This document shows, in pieces, positions 23,613-34,206 of a stretch of DNA of 64,000 bases. Position 1 is the stretch's first letter. Each line of letters opens with the position of its first letter. The notes beneath the pieces were generated by a model. That model was not told the DNA's origin and ran no database searches. It was given only the letters and a program-made list of their open reading frames with translations. Both the position numbers and the translations under genes were made by a program. This DNA is from Pithys albifrons albifrons (Eukaryota > Chordata > Aves > Passeriformes > Thamnophilidae): assembly GCF_047495875.1 (NCBI RefSeq), contig NC_092459.1, positions 15,857,795 through 15,921,794 of the forward strand, read 5' to 3'.

Positions 23613-26600
23613 AGTATTTGTACTTACTTATCTGTATATTGTTACAGACTTACATGAAGTCTTATAGTATCTTATAGTAGCAAATAGAACATGCCAGTGA
23701 ACTTGGTTTTATCCTCATCAGTCATACCAGGTTTTCAGAAGTCTATTTTTATAATCTGTTGCTTTTTCTACTGTTTTTTTTTCCCGCTGTGTTTCTATGA
23801 AATTAAAAGCTTATTTTAGGCTCCTGGGGTAACCCTGTTTCTTCTGTCAGAATTCTCCTGCCAGAGAAACAGCTTTTCAACTTTAGAGACAAAATAACTC
23901 TCAGTAGATATGGTCATGTAAACATATCTTATTACTCTTAGATATCCAAGGACATTTCATTAAAATTTTTCCATGGCTTTCTTTTATTCATCAAGTTTAA
24001 ATTAATTGACATGGGGAAATTTAGCAAAAGACAAGCTATTCAAATGAGCTGCATTGTAATGCACTTTGTTGGAAGATTGAGATCACATTTCTCTGCTATG
24101 TACAAGCTTCATACTATACATTACACTAGCTCAAATATAGCAGTGTTCTAATAAAATTTACAGCTTGTTTCTTAGTTTCATTGTGCAGATGTTCTTTCTT
24201 TTGACTTAGTTTCCTGTTTATTTTCACCCAATAATTTTCACCCAACCTTGAGCTACATGATGTGGGAATATTATAGGTGAGATAAGAATGAAGACACTCA
24301 GTGTAAGAGAGCAACTGGGCAAGTAGCTTGTTCCCATTATATATAAATCAAGTGCAAGCGTTATACAATTAAATTAAAGATAGTATCTGATTTGCAGATG
24401 AAGATTTGCATTGGCATTGCAGCCTGAAAAAGCTGTATTATATTTCTCTTGTTTTACTCAATAACTCCTAAAGTTTGAACACTACCATGCTTGTACTTTG
24501 GAAGAAACAAATAAAAAATTGTATGGTTTATATATTAAATATAATGCAACCTGGTAGGTTATGTTACAATTTGGAAATATAGATATATTTAATGTAAAAA
24601 AGGAAAGAAAGACTAATATGTGGTTCAGAACAACTTGTTTTCACCTCAACTCTGCAAGACAAAACTTGACCTCAAACTGATCTTACTTCATAGAAAATGA
24701 AAGGAGCCTTTATGTGATAGAACAAAGCTCAAAAACTATTAAGAGATGAGTCAAAATCACTGGCATGAATCGTAGCCAAATGATGGAACAACGCATTTAT
24801 CATTCCATTAACAATGAAAACCATCCTGGTAATACTGAAATAGAGAAATAGAGAAATTTAGATCACTTTAGAATTTGGAAGCACATTTATCCTTCCCAGT
24901 GCCAGTTGTTGGTAGAGATTCTTGCCGCTTTATGATTGAAGTCACCTGTTTCTCGGAGTGTTTTCCCAAAGTAACCTGTCAGGTGTCAGGCAGTTCTAAA
25001 GTCCTGGGTAAAGCCTGAGTGGAAAACTTGAGGGCTTCTAATTGAAATGGAAAGAATCTTCATCAGGCTTGGAGGACATACTTGGCTCTTCCAGAAAGTG
25101 AGTGAATGTGGTAATTTCACACACTATCCAAAATATATGTCTGAAAACATAAACTGTTTTTCCCCATTCTTTCCCATATCTGTTTATTTAGAACTTATTT
25201 TATTCAGAATTTAGCCCTGAAACAGTGATTGCTTACTAGTCTGATCTCCCAAAGCAGCAAATAACTAGATTTTCAGGGAGACCGTGTATCTTAGTAGTTT
25301 GATGTTCACTTTGGTATTTAGAAGTGCTGTCTTTTGCTGTCAGCCAAAGTAAGCATTTTAGACTTTCTTTGGTTAATCATTATTTAAGTTTTATGAAAGG
25401 CAAGACTAGGTAGACTTGTTGAGGTCTTCTCTTTAGTGAGTTTGTTTTCCTGAGACCTGTTGAAACATAAGAATAGTTAATATTTCTTCATATATAACCA
25501 GTTTTCTAGCATGAGTAAAGTGCTATAAATAGGTAGAAAATAATTTCAATGATCTTTTTCATGAAAAAAATTTATTTGGGGAAATGTAACATACAAATAA
25601 GACCTGTCCACTTATCCCATACTTTCAAGGAAAATATTTAAAATATATTTATTAGACTACTAGACAATATTTTGGAAAAGTCAGGAGGGTTAAGGAGGTG
25701 CTAAGAAAAATTGCACCAAAGATGTTTGAAGAAAGCAAACCAGATACAGGTAATTACTACCTGAATGTTTCAACTGAAAATCCCAGTAAAAGAAATCATC
25801 AGTTTTTAAGAGAAAAATGTACTGACAACAAAACAAGTAATGAAAATAATCACTACACAAAATAATGTCATGCTAGTCAATAACTTCTTTGATCAAATTA
25901 AATAATAAGTGAAGCATAAATTAAGGATAGAAGATTCTGCTCTAGACATATATTTTCAACTTACAGTTTACTTTTGTGTGACCAAAGTTATTTAACCTTG
26001 TAAGTCTGGGTCTCCTCTATCTCCATTCTTATTGTTTTAGGGCTCGTTAGGTCCCTACCTTTCAAGTGCTTAGGAAAGATAAAACTCATTAATGATTATA
26101 AGATGCTCAGATACAACTCTGACAAGGGTCATAAAAGTGCCCCAAAAGGTAATTAGTAGGGAATGCATTATCCCACATTAAACTTGAATGTAATATTATA
26201 TGGATAAATGTAAACATGATGCCTAACCATACCCCAATGTTTAATTTTTTCTGTACCTATCACTTTTAAATTAAAATTCCCTTTTGCAGCAATCATGAGT
26301 AAATACACCTTTGGCCCCTAAAATGTCAAAGTTATCCAAGAGAGCAGCTCTGCTAATACATCAGTCTTACTAGGAACAACCGGAAACAGTACAGAGCTAA
26401 AGCTTAATTATTCTAGTCTCTAGTTCAGAACATAATGCATTATGCTGAAATGTTCAGTTTTATCAAATAGACACATTGTTTCAGAAGGAATACTGGGGCA
26501 AAACATAAAGCATTTGTTTGAGAGCAAGACAGAATCAGGGAGACAATTATTAATGATATCAGGAGTATAAAGGAGTGGCATATTACCTGAATAGACATGT

Positions 26601-27269
26601 TTCATTTAAAGGTTTTCCATGTATTAAATGAGATCACACAGACAGAATGGAACTAAGGAATTGAAAATAAACATCAAGCATAAAAAATCCAATTAGTTGT
26701 AGGTAAACATAACCATATTTCTATATCCTGAAAATATTTCTGTTTTATTAGGCAGCTTAAGTAGTATATTTAATTTGATGGGTCACAGAACATGCATATA
26801 TGAATATGATTTGTTTTTTATAATAGTAATAAATGGGCTTTGAAAATTATTATGAAACTAAGATTAATTTTTAGTATCTTAGGTAAGTCTAATGATATTT
26901 CAAGCAAAATTAATTTTCTGTGTTGTTTTTCTTTAAAACAGCACAAAGCCAGTAATCTTGAAGCAAAGATGCACCATAAGAGATGAAGGTGCACAGACAC
27001 TGATATCATTTTACTTCCTTATATAACCCTTTTTAAGTGTCTGTTTATTCTTTTCCCATTTGTAGTTGTCTGTCATGGAATTAAATTACAAGGAGTCCCT
27101 AAAATGGCAAAGTGATACATGACAAAACAACATATTTACTGAATTACCTGGCTGTATTATAAGTACACATAGATTTAGATTTTCTTGGTAAGTATTCATC
27201 TACCTTTTCTAATGATTTTTCCTATATGACCGTCAAACCTGTGTTTGCTATTTTTTATCTCTCATATGT
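23613..27269. other. Unique AT-rich DNA, no gene recognised
   Basis: I see no repeat family, RNA gene or exon. Short open frames (for example 26420-26605 and 26818-27009, both minus) have no motif. Confidence 0.55.
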
Positions 27270-27276
27270 TTGGTCT
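27270..27276. repeat. Left target-site duplication of RTE copy 2
   Basis: TTGGTCT, repeated exactly at 28534-28540. The left copy abuts the first base with homology to RTE copy 1 and the right copy abuts the GATGATGG tail, so this is a convincing 7-bp duplication. Confidence 0.85.
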
Positions 27277-28488
27277 CATCCTGCTACATGACAATCAGCA
27301 TGGACAAGTCAGATATGGCAATGCACTCTCTGAGCCCTTTCCAATAACCAGTGGTGTGAAACAAGGTTACATTCTTGCACCAAATCTATTCACAATCTTC
27401 TTCAGCATGAGGTCCCAAAGAGTCATGGCAGACCTCAATGAAGAAAACGGCATCTACATCCAATATCATACCGATGGAAGCCTGTTCAACCTAAGGCGAC
27501 TGAAGGCCCACACCAAGACCCTGAATCACCTTGTCCATGAGCTGATTTTTGCCGATGATGCCGCCCTCGTTACTCACACAGAAGCAGCTCTGCAGTGCTT
27601 AACATCCTGCTTTGCAGAGGCTGCTGAGCTTTTTGGGCTGGAAGTCAGCTTGAAGAAGACAGAAGTTTTCTACCAACCTGCACCTCAGGGAGTCTTCCAT
27701 CATCCCCACATCACCATAGGCAAATCAGAGCTTGAGTTCAGCAGTTCACCTATCTGGGAAGCATCATTTCCTCGAGTGGTAAGATTGACAGAGAGACAAC
27801 AGGTTAGCAAAGGCATACAGAGCCTTCAGAAAACTCCATAAAAGGGTCTGGTCCAATAAACACCTGAAGAAAAGTACAAAGATTAGTGTCTACAGAGCCA
27901 TTGTACTGTCTACTCTTTTATATGGGTCTGAATCATGGTTCATCTACTTCCACCACCTGCGGCTTCTTGAACGCTTCCATCAGCACTGCTTTTGTCCAAT
28001 CCTAAACATCCACTGGACTGATTATGTGACTAATGTGTCTGTTCTTGAATAGGCAGGGGTCACCAGTATTGAGGCCATGCTGATGAGAACACAGCTGTGC
28101 TGGGCAGGGCATGTCTCCAGGATGGAGGATCAGCCTCATGAAGATTGTGCTCTGTGGTGAACTTGCCACCGGCTGCCACAAGAGAGGAGCCACGAAGAGG
28201 AGATACAAGGACTCCCTGAAACAACATCTCAGCCTTGGCCACATTGACTGCCACTAGTGGTCCACTCTGGTCTCCAATTCGGATTCATGGAGACACACCA
28301 TTCATGATGCTGCTGCTTCCTTTGAGAACACACACAGAGTCAGTCTTGAGGGGAAAAGACAACATAGAAAGAACCATTCCTTGCCAATATTACCTAAGGA
28401 GACTTTCCGCTGTGTCTTTTGCGAACGGATTTGCCTATCCCGTATTGGTCTTTTTAGCCACCACCACGCTTGCAGCAAGTGTGGGTAG
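27277..28488 (+). pseudogene. RTE copy 2: C-terminal half of the reverse transcriptase
   Basis: The first frame, to 27841, holds GVKQGYILAPNLF, then IFADDAAL with the catalytic FADD intact, then LEVSLKKTEVFYQPAP. A frameshift follows near 27780. The next section reads VYRAIVLSTLLYGSESW and LLERFHQHCF, a conserved C-terminal part of RTE proteins, with TAG at 28050-28052 (shared with copy 1). The end of the protein is zinc-finger-like: RCVFCERICLSRIGLFSHHH followed by ACSKCG and TAG at 28486-28488. There are 45 bp from that stop to the end of the element. In copy 1 GVKQGC has Cys where this copy has Tyr. Confidence 0.88.
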
Positions 28489-28502
28489 TGCCCTTCCCAA
28501 AT

Positions 28503-28516
28503 CTTCATTTTTGAAG
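28503..28516 (+). other. 3'-terminal stem-loop of RTE copy 2
   Basis: CTTCA, loop TTTT, TGAAG. Compared with copy 1 (CTTCG/CGAAG) both members of one base pair have changed and pairing is kept. Both changes fit CpG decay, so selection is not required to explain it. Confidence 0.55.
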
Positions 28517-28540
28517 CTTAGGCATGATGATGGTTGGTCT

Positions 28541-31500
28541 AATTCAGTACAGTTTTCTTGGTGAACCTAAAAGCTTGAGTGTGGGGAGAGGGGATGTTGC
28601 ACACACTTCAGAGGAAAATCACCTGTTCTATTAACTTTTTGACATATATGATTTTAAATTGAAACATCTAGTGCTTTCAGATGCTAATATGAGAACTATG
28701 AAAATCTACCATTCTAGGTAGGGGAGATCAATGGGGTCTATCGCGAGCCATGAAATAGTTTGGATCCATGACAATACATAAAAGAGAGGATAAGAAAACT
28801 CAGACAAGCCCAATTTTGGTGGTGCTACACTAAAGTAGAAGATAGATAACAGGGTCCTTTTCTCACAGATAGCTGCATGCTTGCGGGACAGCCATTCATC
28901 CCTGATTCCAACACTGAACCTAAGTCACCACTCAGTGTTCTTCTCTTACCCACAAATGAACAATTGACTTTTTGCCTGAAATTGTATGCTTTTTTGCCAA
29001 GGAACTGTGATAGCAAAATGCTTCATGCCTCCAGCTCTTACAACAGATGTTAAACATTCATCTTTCCTCCCATAGTTATGTCTACAGGAGAAGACAAGAC
29101 ATAGGCAGCATTATTCTATACAATGGGTTTCTTTGCACTCTTTAATCCTCAAATAGTTCAAATTTATTGAGGTTAAAGGGAAATTTTTTAATGTATTTTT
29201 TTGTTTCACTTTTTTTGTGTACAGGTGTTAAAAAGAACTTCAACAAATGAAGGTCATTTTAAAGGAATAGGAGAATCTGAAATACATGATGGATTTCTGA
29301 ATGTTTAACTCTGTTTAATTCCATTACACAAGCACTGAGCATCTTCTTGATCATTGCTAATTAGATCTCTAAACACTATGCAAACAAAGGCAGCCTTGTC
29401 AATGCAGGCAGAGAAAACACAAATATTGCATATTGGTTTTGTTTTCTCTTGTTCTGTAGATAAGGTAATTAGATTTTTTCTGAGAAAGAGAAAACACTAA
29501 GACTTCTCAAACATGTCCTAACAAATACAAGTGGCATCTAGAACAAATACAGTGTCAGTGGAATATGAATTTACTACCCAGAAATGAATTAAAACTAGTG
29601 TAAGTAGACCAGTCCTCTACTACATTTTTCTCAGAATTAAAAAAAATGGTATATTCAAAGTGCAATATTGACTAAAAGATTTAATTCATGAGGTTCCATA
29701 AGGTCACCTTGACATTTTGACTCAGAAAGTTTTCATTAAGGTCCATTTTTGAGGTGAGACATTTTCTGCCCTCATAACCACTTACAAAGACAGTATTTCT
29801 AGTCAGTACACTAATTTAACATATTGAATTCAGTTATTACAGCATAGAATATGAGGACACTGACTGAGATGTCTTATTTGCCTTAGATAAACATGCATTA
29901 AATATCAGTTCTCAGGATACAAATAGGATGAATATATTTGGACATATCTTTAATTTTCATTAAACATAGCACCAGAAGTACTGGTAAAAGCATGAGTATT
30001 TATCAATTTTTTTGTGGAAATTTACCCTAAGGATGGAGTTTTACTAAATCTAGTGTTATCTTTACATACCCTCTTCTGAATTATCAAATGCAAATAGAAT
30101 TATCCATGAGCAGCAACTTTAATCTGGCCCAATACTGCAATAGTGAAGAACAGCAGTTCACGCCTGAGAGATTTTATTATATTTCAGAACAATTGCTTTA
30201 TTTTTATCTAAGACTTTTCATTGCAGAGTTAATGTGTTTCTTGCTTGTGCACTGCTGTTTAAACAGCTTCTCAGTCCAAGATAGAAAGAAACACCAGGTC
30301 CAGAGATGAGTGAGTTCTCGCATAGAGAGTCTTCTAGAAGTTTTGTATAATGAAGGAAAGCATATACACAGCCTGCCTGACCTGACCCAACAGTACCATC
30401 TCACCAGACTGAAATGCTCTTGCTTTATCTAGAAGCTAAATAAGTCTGTGTTAAAGAAACCTGAATCTAGGCTTCCTATACACGCTATCTGCCTTGGAGA
30501 TGTCAAGGTCCCTGTGGCTGGCTGCCTTGTCTAACCCTCATTAGCAACATGACACTGACATACGTACAATTTACATACCTGATGGCAGAGTGAGTTAACA
30601 TATGCATTGCAAGGACTTCAGCAGAGGAAACCTGAATGTAGCAGGAACCATGTTTTGTGCTTTGGTACAGTAAGGAGCTGGCAGGAAGCCCAAAGCAGAG
30701 CAGTTTGCACCCAGGGCAGCAGTCAAAGCAAAGTTGCATGGTGACCATATCACAGTCTCACAGGAACACTCGCAGATGACTTTCTAAACCTAACCTTATA
30801 TTCTTAATACCAGATCTGCTTTTATGGGTGTCATTTAATTGAGATGCTATTATAAAAGTCTATATGCTAATTATTATGCCAAATTTGTTATCTTTTCAGA
30901 CATTTTTTACTGTAAGGTTTCTTAGAGAGACTTTTATTTACATTTCAGACAAAAACAGCAAGAAAACTGATTTTTCTTTTTTATCTCTCACATGACATTT
31001 CAAAATGCTCTTTAGAAAACACCTTCTTGTATTAAAAAATATTGTACTCTTGAAATATTGTCTCAGAGAATGTAGATCTAATAGTATTGAACACCGAAGT
31101 CACTAAAAATGCCATTCTTTCTTTGCTCATCAGTCAGGAAAATTGTGGAACTATTTATTTCACCTACTCATGCCATTTGAGAAATAGACTTGTTGTCAGT
31201 TTTAATCTGTAGTGCCAGATGTCCCCTTATACACAATGACTATCAATGATATGTTTTATTAAGGGACCACCTTGAAGTTCAATGCTGTTGAGTGCCTAGA
31301 GCATTGAAATTTCTGTTTTCTTTAATGTATTCACATGCATTAGGTTAAACACATATTTTAAGACTTTGGAATTAAAAGATCCTGCACCATGGAGGACTGA
31401 ATCCTGGGCTAGACTGGGGAAAGAGATGTGACCAGTATTTTTTTGCTGTCCTTTCTTTTGTGCAAAAAGGACATTGTGAATTTTCAGGAGTTTTCAATTA

Positions 31501-33741
31501 GATTATTTAGTTTCTTCATACTAACTAAAAACAAAGAAGTGAGCAAGAGAGGGAGTAGTTCTAAGATTACAGGGTGATGATATCAGTGCTTTGCTCAAAG
31601 CAGTTAAAGTGCAATAGGGATAGGAGGTGAAGCCTGGAGGGGACAGATGCCTGAAACAGGAGCTGGACCTGAAACAGAGGTCCAGCTGAGGAAAGTCCCC
31701 ATCCCCACCAAGGGACAGACAGATTTTTTTTTTTTGAGAACTTAATATCTATTTTGACCCTTAATTTGAACACTTGAATTAAAACAGCTAAATTGCTACG
31801 GACAGCAGAAGAAGGAATTTTATAAAGTTATATGGGCATAGTTTATCTAGCTTCCAACCTGGGAATAGTTATACTGGTTTCTATTATATATATCGACAAT
31901 AAAATTGTTATACCTGTTTAAGTAAAACAGGTTTAAGACCTTGCATTTCAAAATTATCCAACTCTTGGAGCTGAACCAATTTAACATAACACACTACTTC
32001 AAAGCCATGCAGAACAAGGGACACAGTAAGTCAACTAATATGATGAGCAGCAGTAAATCTGACCAGTTTCACACATGTCACCATATCTTTAAAGTGACAT
32101 AGCTGTATAATTAGATTGCTCACTTCTGATATATATAGGCACTTACTGCACTCTTTATAAATATCCATAAGTAACACCGTGCAACAAACTGCAGATGAGA
32201 GCAAATACTTGGCAGCTGTGTGAAAATGTGCCAGTACTTACAGTTTTAGAAATGTAAAAGATCATCCAAAAAAGCCAAATAACTAGATGCTGGTAGTGGA
32301 CAGACAAAACTGCATTTATAGCAGAACAAACAGAAGAACATTTGAAACAGAAAAAAAAGACAAACATAAATAGAGAAACTGTAGATTAAAATGTTCAGGC
32401 TCAATCTACTCTTAGCCAGGCCAAGGCATAATCTCAAGAGTATAGAATTAAAATGAAATTCAAATCAAGAAAATCTATATTATATTTCCAGTTTTTAAAA
32501 GTATAAACTCAAAATCAACAAACTTAAACAAAGCATATATATTTACTACAGTCAATTCTAAGTATTCTGACCTATTTATAGAGAAAAATATATCTTTCAA
32601 AATCTATGTAAAATCTGTATAAGTCTCAAATAATTTCCAGGACATCCCCAAAATCTGTTTTTTCACAGATGTAGATAACATTCCATTTGCATGACAAGAA
32701 ATCAATTGCAAGCAACACAGCAACGGTGAGAGCTGCCTTATTCAAGTGTTACTTTGTAAAAATGCTCAAATGTCACCTGGTTCAAATATTTGTCTTATCA
32801 AACACTGAATACCAGGGTTATTTGCTAACACGATAGTGACCTGGTGTTAATGTGCAATGAGAAGCCTGTATGTGAAAATTGGGGTAACTCATGGACACTG
32901 AGCTGTCTGCCAGCTTCAAAGAGCCTGCCAGAAAAAAATTGTGTTAGTCCCCTCCAGTGCCACAGCACACTGAGTGTACCAGCTGTCGTGTGTCAAACCA
33001 ACATGCCTGCTACACACTCAGCATTTTACACTGCCTTCATCTTACAGTTCCACTACACAGAAAAGAAAATACTATTCAGCAGCAGCTGAACTTAGGGAGA
33101 TTAAAAATCCATGTTAAAATAGTAGACAATATTTAGGGATCAATCTACTCTTAAGAAAGGAATATGACAAATAGTTATTCTTCAGAGGACAGGTTTAAAA
33201 GAGGAGCTAGTAAGGGACATGCAAAATCAAGACCCTTGCCTTGCAATTGGCCATGAAGTCCTGATGCCAACCTCAATCCAGAGTGAAGAACACGGTGGAG
33301 ATTTTTTGCTCAAAACCCTTTCCACGCTTACTGTAGTTACATTAATGTGGTAATATAAGCCTCCAGCAAGACCATTGATCTCTGTTCATTTCTTCTGATG
33401 TGTTATAATTGTGGGTTTTGGGTTTTCAGTTGCAAATTCAGTGCAGGCATTGGGATGACTTTTGTAACTACTGCTGTTGTAATGCTACATGTAGTAGGGA
33501 CACTGTGGCTCTAAGTTAAACATCTATTACAGGGCCACTTGTTATTCCTTCTAGTGCTGTGGTCCTAAATACCAATCAGGGTTTTGTCAACCAGGAATGG
33601 GTGAAGTGAGGGTATCTTCAAAGTGTTACAAATCTGTGCTGTTTACAGTTGCAGCATTATCTGGACCACTTGCTGCTCCCCCAAAGAAGGGCCTTACCAG
33701 CTCCTCCAAAAGGAGCTGCTGCCAAACCCAATCATGGCACC
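28541..33741. other. Unique AT-rich DNA, no gene recognised
   Basis: No repeat family or gene recognised over about 5.2 kb. Two perfect hairpins are present, at 31661-31687 (10-bp stem, 7-nt loop) and 33698-33718 (CAGCTCCT, loop CCAAA, AGGAGCTG). A T-run lies near 31722-31735. Confidence 0.55.
31661..31687. repeat. Perfect 10-bp inverted repeat
   Basis: AGCTGGACCT, loop GAAACAG, AGGTCCAGCT. The decamer CCTGAAACAG also occurs twice here (about 31650-31659 and 31668-31677), so the hairpin may have arisen by a local templated copying event. No gene is nearby. Confidence 0.8.
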
Positions 33742-33885
33742 AAGATTAGCTCAACTGGTTAGGGCATGGTTCTAATAATACCAAGGTTGTGGGTTTGTTC
33801 CTTGTATGGACATTCACTCAAGAGTTGATCTTGATGATTCTTGTGAGTCTCTTTCAATTCAGAATATTCTGTGATTCTAAAGTGT
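33742..33885 (+). mobile_element. tRNA-Ile-derived SINE with CR1 tail (TguSINE1-like)
   Basis: The head (33742-33812) is a decayed tRNA-Ile(AAT): AGATTAGCTCAACTGGTTAG carries the A box, TTCTAATAATACC keeps the AAT anticodon region, and GTGGGTTTGTTCC is the B box. The tail (about 33820-33880) is CR1 3' end: TTGATGATTCTTGTGAG, TTTCAATTCAGAA, TATTCTGTGATTCTA. A tRNA head on a CR1 tail is the layout of TguSINE1 of songbirds, transcribed by pol III and moved by CR1. It is not a working tRNA gene: the head is diverged and no terminator follows the acceptor stem. Its 3' end has been used as target by the next SINE. Confidence 0.88.
33872..33885. repeat. Target-site duplication flanking the 5S-headed SINE
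   Basis: TGATTCTAAAGTGT at 33872-33885 recurs exactly at 34193-34206. Its first eight bases are the terminal CR1 repeat of the tRNA SINE, which shows that the 5S-headed SINE landed at the 3' end of that SINE and is the younger of the two. Confidence 0.9.
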
Positions 33886-34192
33886 CATCATGGCGAGGCT
33901 TCGTGAACAAAGATTTGGGAAGGGCTCTACCCATGTGGGTGTGTCCTTCAAGCCTGCGCAGCGGATTTTTCAGGTGAGGCGCAGTGTGCGCAGAACTGGC
34001 CCCACCCTCTACTCCTGAGGTCCATCTGCCACGGCCGAGCGAGTTTAGACAGTGACAGTGAAGTGCTCAGGACTAGAACCTACAGCCTCTGGTATTCCCA
34101 GGTCTGCCATCCAAGCGCTAACTGGGCCTGACCCTACTTAGCTTCTGAGATCTGACAGGATCAGGCATCAGGATGTCATTTAGCTGCCTATT
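33886..34192 (-). mobile_element. 5S rRNA-headed SINE with RTE-derived body and tail
   Basis: Read on the minus strand. A 5S rRNA-like head runs from about 34192 to 34078: CTGATGCCTGATCCTGTCAG, AGAAGCTAAGTAGGGTCAG (A box), TTGGATGGCAGACC-TGGGAA (C box with a small deletion), GAGGCTGTAGG. A middle of about 135 bp follows, homologous to the RTE 5' UTR at 10834-10970 (CGGCCGTGGCAGATGGACC, CACCTGAAAAATCC, GCGCAGGCTTGAAGG). The last ~55 bp is the RTE 3' end (GGGTAGAGCCCTTCCCAAATC, stem-loop, CATGATGA tail). A 14-bp target duplication flanks it. It is non-coding, would be transcribed by pol III from the 5S internal promoter and would be mobilised by the RTE reverse transcriptase through the shared tail. 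Confidence 0.87.
33899..33912 (-). other. 3'-terminal stem-loop of the 5S-headed SINE
   Basis: On the minus strand CTTTG, loop TTCA, CGAAG. The stem still forms with one U-G wobble. It occupies the same place as the stem-loops at the ends of RTE copies 1 and 2. Confidence 0.55.
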
Positions 34193-34206
34193 TGATTCTA
34201 AAGTGT

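Larger units (their letters stand above)
27277..28533 (+). mobile_element. RTE-clade LINE (AviRTE-like), copy 2, 5'-truncated
   Basis: A 1.26-kb 3' fragment of the same LINE as at 10553-13407, beginning in the reverse transcriptase at CATCCTGCTACATGA and ending with a stem-loop (28503-28516) and a short GATGATGG tail. By eye it is about 90-95% identical to copy 1 over shared parts, and it keeps about 140 bp (around 27855-27998) that copy 1 has lost. It lies in the same orientation as copy 1, about 14 kb further on, with a different target duplication, so it is an independent insertion and not a segmental duplicate. Confidence 0.92.

Noticed and set aside
10546..28540. The two RTE copies as one segmental duplication
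   Set aside because: Each has its own 7-bp target duplication, copy 2 starts within the RT while copy 1 has the 5' UTR, and the flanks do not match.
33742..33812. tRNA-Ile(AAT) gene
   Set aside because: The acceptor stem and other stems are diverged and the sequence runs straight into a CR1 tail; it is a SINE head.
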